From positions 52,834,659-52,898,658 of the forward strand of contig NC_079318.1 of NCBI RefSeq assembly GCF_029931775.1: a DNA stretch of 64,000 bases, given 5' to 3'. The notes beneath the pieces are model-generated. The model was given only the letters and a program-made list of their open reading frames with translations, made no database searches and had not been told where the DNA came from. Positions 36,838 to 64,000 of the stretch are shown here, piece after piece. The stretch is from Euleptes europaea. Its lineage: Eukaryota; Chordata; Lepidosauria; Squamata; Sphaerodactylidae. The position numbers and the translations under genes were made by a program. The stretch's first letter is position 1, and every line of letters starts with the position of its first letter.

Positions 36838-37980
36838 TTACAAACATAAAGACTTTATTGAATGCTGCTCAATCCCTCAATACAAAACTGTTTTCCACAC
36901 AATTGCAATTTAAGGAGATTGGAATGGTACTCTGATAAGATCTGCAAAAAAAAGAAAAGAAAAACAATTTCCCCCACCTGATCAATTTAAAAACAGACAA
37001 AAGACTTGTAAAGTCAGCTTTCCCCAACTTTAAAAAAGAGCGCTGTAGCGCTGTATTTTCATTAAACAAAACAAGGAGTTGTTTTTGTCAAGACAGGTAT
37101 TTCATTCCTGGGTAGGAATGGCAGAACCCAAGCCTCTATCTTGCAGAGCCGGCCCAAAACAGAGTTCCTATGTTGTGTAGGAACTCTGGGGGCCATTAGG
37201 TGCTTCAGTGGTATGCTCAAAAGGCAATGCCACCCTCAGCTCTAGAACAAGACTCACAACGACTGAATGCCTGACTAAAGGCAGAGAAGTGATGACCAAG
37301 TGGTCACGAGGCATCCAGAGAAGCTGCTTCCTCCCTATCCAGAGTGTATACGTGTGGTAGCCTTTTTTTTTTTTTTTACTTGTGCTCTATTTAAACCCTA
37401 CCTTCACCACAGCTCTTTGCTGTCTGGAATGCTTTGTGCAGTAATAAGCTTTGAAATGTGTGGCAACGTAATGCACAGAAGAGTATCCCATCCAGATACA
37501 ATTCACCCTGCAACCCACACCCTGCGTGCGTTTAGTCAGAAAAAAGACCAACTGGAGTCAATAGGGCTTACTCCCAAGTTCACGTAAGACTGTAGCCTTA
37601 GTTTCATTTGAGAAAATACAGCACAACTAGAGGTCTCTTCTAGAAATCGTAGCCACACCTGCAGTAATGTGAAAAGCACATAAGGGAAAAAACGTAAATA
37701 GATGACTTCTATACCTATGTGCAACACACAATAAAAAAAGAAAAAAATTCAAGTCAATTTTCACCACTCCCATAATTAAAATCACACACATCATGGATGA
37801 TAAAATTCATTTGTGAAAAGTCAGAAGTGATAATATAACAATGATTAGACAAATTTACAATATGCTGTGTAATGTCACATTCAATTATTGTATTTCTGTT
37901 CAAAAACTTTCATTTACATTTTGCCAGAGGAAAAAAAATAGGCCATTTCTTATACACTGATGAGGTTTCTCTTCTGTATT
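36838..37980 (-). other. PPP2R5A: PPP2R5A 3' UTR (predicted)
   Basis: Runs from the stop codon to just past the AATAAA at 36854-36859, about 1.1 kb. It contains a poly-A tract on the minus strand (plus-strand T run at 37366-37378). The boundaries are inferred from the signal only. Confidence 0.6.
36854..36859 (-). terminator. PPP2R5A: PPP2R5A poly(A) signal
   Basis: TTTATT on plus is AATAAA on minus, in the context GCATTCAATAAAGTCTTTAT. It is the first canonical signal I noticed in a good context downstream of the stop codon. Confidence 0.65.
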
Positions 37981-56306
<18,326 letters not shown>

Positions 56307-57131
56307 CTGGAGGAAAAGAGTTACTCCATTAAAAGCAGAATTCAATTTAGTTTTACAGAAAATAGTCAAAGTAGGTCTTATAACTGCTCAGCTCTTTACT
56401 CCAAAATTGAAGTGCGTGCTTATGTGCATGAAGTATTCTCATATTGCCTGCCTCACATTTTCTTCTAACGGAACAATAAAAGAAGAGGGGACTTTTCAGT
56501 TTCTTTACCAAGACCCTAACAGAGAAAGTGGCTCAAGTAACTGGGACTAATAAACTGGAGTCTATAATTCTGTTCCATCGGCACAGGGACCTTCCCACTG
56601 ACACGACACCTTTGCCTCGGATCCTTACCCCAGAGGAATGCAAAGACAAAGGGGCAGAATCTAACCCATTGTCGTGATAAGTTAAATGAATTTCAAATTC
56701 CAAGAACTGCCACTGGCAGAACAGTCTGGCTGCATTTTATCTTAAATGCAAGGCAGAGATTGAAAATAATTCATCTGCATTAGATGGGGCTCAAGTGAAC
56801 TAGATGCACTGACAATTAAGGAGCCAAAGAGTACGATAAGAAAATAAGCTTCGGACAGATAATAATGAGTGTACACCATTAAAAAACTGCACAATATTCT
56901 GACCCACTCATTTCAGTGTTAAAACCTTCCCAGGTTTGTCTTACTCCACTTTGTTGTTGAGGAAAACATATTTAAGGAAAAGGATTAGGCAGTCAGATGC
57001 AGAACTACAATTTTGGAAAAATGACTGCCCCTAAAAGAGAATCCTATTGTTTTATGTGTAGGTATTACAGGAGAGTAAAAATTAGTTGCATTTGTTCTAG
57101 CATTTAGTTGCTGGGTTACTGCTGACCATAC
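56307..57131. other. PPP2R5A intron, no recognised feature
   Basis: Nothing recognised; no upstream PPP2R5A exon here. Confidence 0.4.
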
Positions 57132-57139
57132 CCCTAGGA

Positions 57140-58119
57140 CAGGGGTGGGGAATGTCAGGCCCGGGGGCTGTTTAAGGCCTGCAAAATCATTTGGTCTGGC
57201 CCTTCGTGGTCCTGGCAGATCTCTAGCTCAGAAGGATCCAAGACTGGCGATCCGCCCCCTCTGTACTACAAGAGGGCTGGGGGCGGAAGTGGCAACAATG
57301 AAGGGGTTAAAAGGGGCAGGGCCAGAATGCGGGGGGGGGGTGAGTTCTTAGCCAGTGTGTCCTCATTTCATCCCTGCAGGCAGAGGTAGCAGGAGCCGGC
57401 TGTAGAATCCGGCCCCGACCATGTGGAGCAGGAGCAACTCCGGCGTGTGGCTGGACTGCTATACGCAGCTGGTGCAACAGACCATCCTGTGCCACCAGGT
57501 GGGCGAGTGCACCACCGGTTGGATGCCTGCCTGCTTGCCCATGCCGGGGGTGGTGTCATCTGGGGCAGCTGCCTGCTTGAGGCTTGGTCAGCTAATTTTT
57601 AAGTTGATAATTTTGTATACCCACGAATGATGTTATAAATATCCAAATGGCCCTTGGTGGAAAAAAGGTTCCCACCCTTGTCCTAGGGCCAGATTCTACA
57701 GCCAGCTCCTGCTACCTCCGCCTGCAGTGATGAAATGAGGGCACAATGGCTAAGAACTCCCCTCCCAATGCATTCTGGCCCTGCCCCCTTTAACCCCTCC
57801 ATTGTTGCCACTTCCACCCCCAGCCCACTTGTAGTACAGAGGGAATACGTTTCTCCATGGCCTGGGTGGGAAAGGGTTAACAGAGTTTCTTGGGCGGACC
57901 TAGCAGCTCCATAGCTAACAACTCTTCTGCAAGGGGGGGAAAGGTTCCTCAAAACAAACTCACATCCGCCTTGAATAGAGGCTATTTCTGTCCACAGGAG
58001 GGGGTGGATCACCAGTCTTAGATCCTTCTGAGCTAGAGATCTGCCAGGACCATAAAGGGCCAGACCAAATGATTTTGTGGGCCTTAAACGGCCCCCGGGC
58101 CTGATGTTCCCCACCCCTG
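57140..58119. mobile_element. Inverted hAT pair (CAGGGGTGGGGAA family)
   Basis: It starts CAGGGGTGGGGAATGTCAGG and ends CCTGATGTTCCCCACCCCTG, with the exact octamer CCCTAGGA outside both ends (57132-57139 and 58120-58127). A third hAT end (GGTTCCCACCCTTG) lies at about 57666-57679, next to TCCTAGGG, the reverse complement of that octamer. 57140-57417 and about 57688-58119 are inverted copies of each other; the right one keeps about 160 bp that the left one lacks. Confidence 0.82.
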
Positions 58120-58127
58120 CCCTAGGA

Positions 58128-58727
58128 CATGGGTAATTCACATTTGACTACTGCATGTTTGATACTAACTCAAATTATTTTTTTTAATTATTAAATAAGC
58201 CTTTATATAATATTGCTTCAATGCAGTTATTCTACATACTTCTTGCTAACCAAGTACTTCTAAAAAACAGCTGCCCTATCAGTGACAAATATAGTTTTGA
58301 AGAACTACCTATTATAAACCAGCATCACACAGTTTACAAAAAAACCCAAAAAACAAACCCTAACTGTTGTTGATGGATTGTTATTCCACATTGTTTTACC
58401 TGACCCAAGTTAGACTATCATCACTATATCTAATTTTCAACATAGCCAATCTGTGAATATTTAAATTCAGAGACTGAAGCCACAGACAGACAAGACGGAT
58501 GTTTGTACGAACATGAAAAATCCCTAGGTTTGCAGAAAAATCTGAAGTACTTTCCTGTCAGTAAAAGGGAGGGGGAGGACCCTTTCCAGGGCTGTTTTGT
58601 CTTCTGAGGGTGGATTCATTGGGGCTAGGCCCACCAGTAACTAGCAGGTGACTTGCTACCGCCCGACTTGCATGATTCCTCCAGGCCCACCAGCTCGCTT
58701 CTGATCAACAGCAACCACCTCATGAAA
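58128..58727. other. PPP2R5A intron, no recognised feature
   Basis: Nothing recognised. Confidence 0.4.
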
Positions 58728-58905
58728 GCCAGTGTGGTATAATGGTTACAGTTTGAGACTAGGATCTTGGAGACTCAGGTTCAAATCCCCACTTTGCCTT
58801 GAAAGCTCACCAGGTGACATTGGGCCGGCCAGTCATACAGTGTCAGCCTAACCTACACCTTACAGGGTTGTTGTGAGGTAAAATGGAAAAGAGGATGGAA
58901 GGCAA
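58728..58905 (+). repeat. tRNA-derived SINE, worn copy
   Basis: gccagtgtggtataatggtt and gactcaggttcaaatcccca are A- and B-box-like, followed by a body with 'ggttgttgtgaggtaaaatg'. It is immediately followed by a CR1 fragment. Confidence 0.75.
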
Positions 58906-59175
58906 ATAATAGAGTTGGAAGGGACCCCAAGGGTCATCTAGTTCAACCCCCTGCACAATGCAGGAAATTCAAAACTACCTCCCCCCCCACACCCCCAGTG
59001 ACCCCTACTCCATGCCCAGAAGATGCCCAAGATGCCCTCCTTCTCATCATCTAACCTCTTCTTTAAAACCTCCAGGGAAGGAGCACTTACCATCCACTGA
59101 GGAACTGCTCTAACTGCTAGAAAATTCTTCCTAATGTCTAGATGGAAACGCTTTTGATTTAATTTCAACCCTGTT
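58906..59175 (-). repeat. CR1 LINE, 3' fragment
   Basis: The minus strand reads KRFHLDIRKNFLAVRAV, then SAPSLEVLKKRLDD, the last residues of CR1 ORF2, followed by the 3' UTR with the complement of ggtcatctagttcaaccccc. Same family as the copies at 396 and 6907, but with an altered frame. Confidence 0.8.
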
Positions 59176-59456
59176 AAGACTGTCCCTGATTGCTACAGGG
59201 TGAGGAAGCAAACAGCCTTCTCTCCTCGCTCAAAAATGACACTATAATGAAGCAGGGTGAAGGCTGGCTTTGCAGAATACTCGACTGCAATCAACAACAC
59301 GCAGTCATCTGACTGGTGTGTCAATCCCATTTTAAACAGTGACATATGTAGCGTGATGGAAGCATGATGGAAGACCTGAGAAATATACATTTTAAACTCC
59401 TCCATTATAAACAACTTCTGTGTTGCCACATTGCCCGTCTTTCTTCCTTTATTTCT

Positions 59457-62060
59457 CACTTGGACTTATAGCGGATTACAAAGAGTGGGTCAATACAATC
59501 GATGGATGGGACATTCAATAAACAATGCCATAGGATTAGGATTGTAGAATCAACCAGAAGTCTAAAAACAGAACAGAAGCAAAGCATAAGAATTAACATG
59601 ACAGGAGCAAAGCATAAGCATTAACATGACAGGAGCCAGTGTGGTGTAGTGGTTAAGAGCAGTGGTTTGAAGCAGTGGAGTCTGATCTGGAGAACCGGGT
59701 TTGATTCCCCACTCCTCCACATGAGTGGCAGAGGCTAATCTGGTGAACTGGATTTGTTTCCCCACTCCTACACACGAAGCCAGCTGGGTGACCTTGGGCA
59801 AGTTATAGTTCTATTAAGAGCTCTCTCAGCCTCACCCACCTCACAGGGTGTCTGTTGTGGGGAGGGGAAGGGAAGGTGATTGTAAGCCGGTTTGAGTCTC
59901 CCTTAAGTGGTAGAGAAAGTCAGTATATAAAAACCTCCTCCTCTTCTAAATGATGCAAGAATTCCATAGTAGCATCCTAGTTTCAACAAGCTAACCACAG
60001 TAGTATAGACCACAGTCCTTAATAATTTTTCTAAAAGTCTACTGCCTGTGTAAAGCCCTCTTGAAATAATTTTTTTGCACAGTTTGCAGAAAGCCATGAG
60101 AGTGGGAGCCGTCCTGACCTCAGGCAGGCTGCTCCACAAGGTGGGGGCAACAACAGAGAAGGAATGTGTGTAAGCAGTTTTTGATTTTGCCTATTTGCTG
60201 GTTGGCACCTGCAGAAGATCCTGCTCTGATGAGTGAAGCTGTCATGGTGGTGCATAGGGAGAGAGGTGGTCTTGCAGATATGAGGGTCAAAGGCCATGAA
60301 GGGCTTTGTATGTGACAGCTAATACCTTAAATTGAGCCCAGTAACGGATGGGCAGCCAGTGAAGTGCCTGCAGGATGGGAGTAATATGCGTGCTTCATCT
60401 AGCTCCCCACTAATAGCTGAACTGAGACATTCTGCACCAGCTGGAGATTCCAAATTGATTTTGAGGGGAGACCAATGTATAGAGCATTGCAGTAGTCTTG
60501 TCTTAATGTTACAGTGGCATGGATCCAGATGGGCGAATCAGCCGTATCAAGATAAGGGGCCATCTTTCAAGCTAGGCTGAGTTAGAAGAAAACCTTTTAA
60601 GCAACTGCGTTAACTTGCTTCTCCAATAATAAAGTTGGGTCCAGTATAACCCCAAGGTTCTTAACTGAGTCAGCGAGGGTCAGATTGAACTCCATCACAA
60701 GTGGGGAGTACAAAGTCCTTCAACATCTCCACCTTCCCAGCCAGCATTACCTCTCTCTTTTCAGGTTTTAATTTCAATTTGTTCACTCTTAGCCAATTTA
60801 CCACTGCTACCTGGCAGTTATTCAGGACCTCTACCACCTCACCAGAGGATTTGGATAAGGATATACAGAGCTGGGTATCATCCACATTGATGACATCCAA
60901 CTCCAAAGCTATGGATGATTTGTCCCAAGGGCTTTACATAGAGATTAAAAGCATGGGTAGGATTATGCCCTGTGGAATTCCACAGGATAGGTCCCACACT
61001 GAAGACAAGTGGTCTCCCAAAGCAACTCTTTGAGTCCAATCTGTGAGGAATAATTTGAACCAATTTAGCATGCATCCCGATATGTACTTCTGTATCCAAG
61101 CGCCTCAACAAGATGGTATGATCTACTGTATCAAAAGCCAAAGGTAAGTCCAACAAGAGCAACAAGAAGGCTGGCCTCTGTCTACGCTCAGACGGAAGTC
61201 ATCCACTAAAACTAGCAGAGCTGTCTCTGTCCCATAGTCCAAGCTGAAGCTGGACTGAAAAGGGTCTAGAGCAGATGAGTTACCCAAGAAGACATGGAGT
61301 CGGTCTGCTATTCCTCTCTCAATCACTTTGCCAAGAAAGAGCAGGTTAGGGACTGGGCAATAACAGGCCACATCATTTTTCTGTAGGGATGGTTTTTTAA
61401 GTAGCAAATGGATAACCCCCTCTTTGAATGGCTGACGGAAGGTGCCCTAAGTTAGTGACTGATTTATAATATATACTAAGGGTTGTTGATGTGGTCCATC
61501 ATTTTAGCAGCCAGGATGGGCAAGGATCCAGACTGAAAGAAGTGGCCTTCACTTCTTGTCAACATCCATCACAGAAATTGGGGGGAAATGATCCAGGAAA
61601 AGACCAGGTGTTGTATTAGTCCTGTCTACTGGTGTGTCTATGTTACAACTGACACCCAGCAATATTTTATCAGCAAAAAACTTGGCAAAGGTATCACAGC
61701 TTTGTCTCTACCTGAGACAACAAAGGTTCAGATTTTGGCATCAGCAGTTGCTGAGCTACCTTGAACAACTGGGGTAGTTGTGAGCTGGCTGATGCTATAG
61801 TAGCAGAGTAGTAACTTTCTTTGCCACCATCACCACCACTTGACAGGTCTTTCAATGGGCTCTATAGCGTATTCAATCAGATTAAGTACGGGTTCACCAC
61901 CAGCGTCATTCTAGATATCTACCAGCCCTCTTCAGGTCACCCACTTCTGTAGTAAACCAGGGGGCTGGTTTACTCCTTGGAGGAGGGAGTGGTCACCGAA
62001 GCGCAACCTTGTCGCGATAGCTTCACTAGTTGTCACTAGTTACTTGGAGCTGTGTATCTT
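59457..62060 (-). mobile_element. L2-like LINE, 5'-truncated, with nested SINE
   Basis: Minus-strand frames give the reverse-transcriptase blocks FLGKVIERGIADRLHVFLGN, ALDPFQSSFSLDYGTETALL, LLLDLPLAFDTVDHTILLRR and VDDTQLCISLS (YADDTQLY-like catalytic box, here without the leading YA). Then follows the region [14 protein letters not shown] and a 3' part matching the copy at 17036. Several frame shifts and stops make it inactive. A SINE interrupts the 3' part at 59634-59943. It lies in sense with PPP2R5A. Confidence 0.88.
59634..59943 (+). mobile_element. tRNA-derived SINE nested in the LINE
   Basis: agccagtgtggtgtagtggt and gaaccgggtttgattcccca are the A and B boxes. The body 'gccagctgggtgaccttggg' and the end 'agtcagtatataaaaacc' follow. 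This is a full-length copy of a SINE common in squamates (Squam-type; the name is not certain). It sits right after a tandem pair of 28-bp units. Confidence 0.85.
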
Positions 62061-63179
62061 ACGGAAACCCTGAAAGTGACTGTATTTAGTCTGTTGCCTT
62101 GTGGGTATTATTCCTGCCCAAGTGTTCCCCAATTCAATTATGGTGATTTTTAAGGCAAAAGGCTCAAAATGTGTTCTAATAATCAAAACTGATAGGATAA
62201 AGGATGTAACCCTGTGTGTGTCTGAGAAGTCACAACCAAAGAAGTTCTTTCTCCAAACTCTCCCTTTTTAATTCTACTAATTCTCAGTGTCTTATCTTAC
62301 CATTACCCATCACAACATTGACAAAAGGCCTCAAGGAAAAAAGACTGAGACTTAGTAGCCCACACTATCATAACTTTACAAACTTTTTCTGAATGTTGTT
62401 GAATTGCTGGTGCAGTTTAAGGGCCAAGTCCCCTTTAATCTTGAAACTGATCAGAGGGATGTAGTTTAAACCTTCAGTTAAAGTTCAAGACTGTACTTGT
62501 GTTTGGGGAGGTGGATAAACCAAGGGAAGAACTCAGTTCTTGGGGGGGGGAGTATTTCACCATAAATCAGCTGTGACTTGACAGCAAACAAAAAACCCCA
62601 AGATCTTCAACTGTACTGCATACGTGCAACAAGTATGTTTCTTAAAGGGCAGGCTCAGTCAGTAGCTACTCACCTGAAGGCTACAGTGCAGTAACAACAA
62701 CAACAACAAAGACATCAGCCTAGAAGCAGAGTAATTAATTGCATTTTTGATATACACAATTCAGCATGATTCTCTGGCTGAAAGTGTGCCAACCCTATTT
62801 CTGAATCTTTATTAGAATGAAAATCAAACTTCAGTCAGAGGTGAAAACACACTACAATTTAAAAAAAAATACCATAGCTACATGTGGCCCTCTCTTTTGT
62901 TCCTTGAACAATTCCATTAACTGCATAGCAGCTTGAACCCAAAAGATCTTTGCAATTTCCCCCTAGCATACTGGAGAGCTCAGCATGGCAGGGAGAGGTG
63001 GAGAGGCGGTCAAGTCTGGTGCCGCTGCAGGACGCGGCAGGGTGAACAGTGTCAAGCCCAGCACACAGAAGGCAGGAAAAGGAGCTGGAGGGAAGGAGGA
63101 AGCAGGCAGACAGCACTGCCTGTAGCAAGCTCTACAGGCCAGGGGCAGACTTCTAGGAGGAGAAGCAGGACAAGGAGAG
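62061..63179. other. PPP2R5A intron, no recognised feature
   Basis: A short CAA tract occurs at 62694-62708. The GC content rises from about 62970. No exon or RNA gene recognised. Confidence 0.4.
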
Positions 63180-63610
63180 GAGAGCTCTGCCCCTGCCTAG
63201 CCTGAGGATGGACTGAAGCCTGGGCTTCTAAAGGTGCTCTGGGGGTGGAGAGAAGGAGCAGGGGCCCTTCGCTGGCTTCTCATGGGCCCAAGAACATGCC
63301 AGTCAAGCAAGCCCTGCCTCCCAATAAGGGAGAGCGAGCAAGCGTGGGGAGGCTCCACCCCCCCAGGGGGCTTTAAAAGGCAGGTTTGGAGGCAGGCCAA
63401 GGAGGAAGAGCTAGGCCAAGGCCCAGAAGAGATTTGGGAATGCTCTGGAGCGAACAGGGGAGAGGGAACTGGGTGAGGCCAACCTTACCCCCCCCCCTTT
63501 TGCTTTCTGAGGCTTGCCGGTGGACCTGTCGGGAAAAAGTGAACCCTGGAGGGCTCAGCCCCTGTAACCTGCAGACACCGACAGCTCTTTTCCTAATCCA
63601 GTGGTTCAAC
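63180..63610 (+). other. GC- and purine-rich segment with a TATA-like box
   Basis: Stands out from the AT-rich intron by its composition. It contains gggggctttaaaaggcaggt (63367-63386) and a downstream poly-C run. It could be an alternative promoter or exon region, or the control region of an unrecognised repeat. There is no homology I can name, and the open frames show no motif. Confidence 0.35.
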
Positions 63611-64000
63611 TGACATGTCTTTCTGAGGTATTGTGGAGGGAAAAAAAACAGGAACTGTAGTTACATCCCCAGGATATCCTGAAAATCTTTCCGCCGTATC
63701 TATTCTGTTTATTTTCATAAGCGCTGAAATGTGAAATAGTGTTTGGCAGCAAGACATCTGTATTTTTTATGATGATCTGTATTACCCTGTTACTTGGTGA
63801 TCAAGGTTTTTATCCCGGTCACTCAGCCTGTATCATCTATCTTCCCTGCCCCTATGAAGGACATTTTAATTGTCCAAACACTTTACCCTTGTGATATCTT
63901 GTGCCTGTCATCAGCTGTAATACTTGGACATCTGTTTTCCGGGACTGTAGCCATATCTGATTCTGCGCATATCCAGGCCACAGCTACTAAAGTTTTTTTA
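63611..64000. other. PPP2R5A intron, end of window
   Basis: Nothing recognised. Confidence 0.4.

Noticed and set aside
60670-61407. Reverse-transcriptase-like open frames as a possible host gene
   Set aside because: The motifs are those of an L2-like LINE, the frames are broken by shifts and stops, and a sister copy lies at 17036.
63180-63610. A retroviral or other LTR
   Set aside because: Only a TATA-like box and composition suggest it. I could not see paired ends, a polypurine tract or neighbouring retroelement parts, so the name is not justified.

Overview
This is a vertebrate nuclear genome window, most probably from a squamate reptile (lizard or gecko-like). Three protein-coding genes can be read, in the order and orientations known for human chromosome 1q32: NENF (minus strand, first coding exon only), PACC1/TMEM206 (plus strand, all eight coding exons) and PPP2R5A (minus strand, the last eleven coding exons). 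The squamate assignment is inference. It rests on the mix of CR1 and L2 LINEs, tRNA-derived and 5S-derived SINEs, and many hAT and MITE-like DNA transposons, with proteins clearly related to but diverged from the mammalian ones.

Layout. Positions 1-2506 are NENF intron 1, and 2507-2668 is NENF coding exon 1 in a CpG-rich block. Positions 2669-5360 separate the divergently transcribed NENF and PACC1. PACC1 has a promoter-like GC-rich block around 5364-5712 and coding exons from 5677 to 32661; intron 1 is 13.7 kb. Its 3' UTR probably continues past 32661 and has been entered by a 540-bp hAT element. A short intergenic gap holding another hAT (35370-36033) lies between the convergent PACC1 and PPP2R5A ends. 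PPP2R5A runs from its poly(A) signal at 36854-36859 up to the exon at 56205-56306, and its remaining 5' exons lie beyond the window. From 56307 to 64000 is intron of PPP2R5A, filled by an inverted hAT pair, SINEs, a CR1 tail and a 2.6-kb L2 LINE.

The genes do different jobs. NENF is a secreted haem-binding neurotrophic protein, PACC1 a proton-activated chloride channel, and PPP2R5A a B56-type regulatory subunit of protein phosphatase 2A. Nothing in the sequence suggests they work together; they are neighbours by old synteny. All splice junctions listed are GT-AG and keep phase. They give a 344-residue PACC1 and a 374-residue C-terminal part of PPP2R5A.

I see no new multi-gene system. The most noteworthy observations are: a replaced proton-sensor residue in PACC1; a minimal ATG-CCA-TGA upstream ORF overlapping the PACC1 start; a changed PPP2R5A C-terminus; a composite hAT carrying a MITE and a GC-rich segment (two copies); a 405-bp foldback structure with a perfect 54-bp palindrome at its centre; and a SINE family whose 3' tail matches a local CR1-like LINE.
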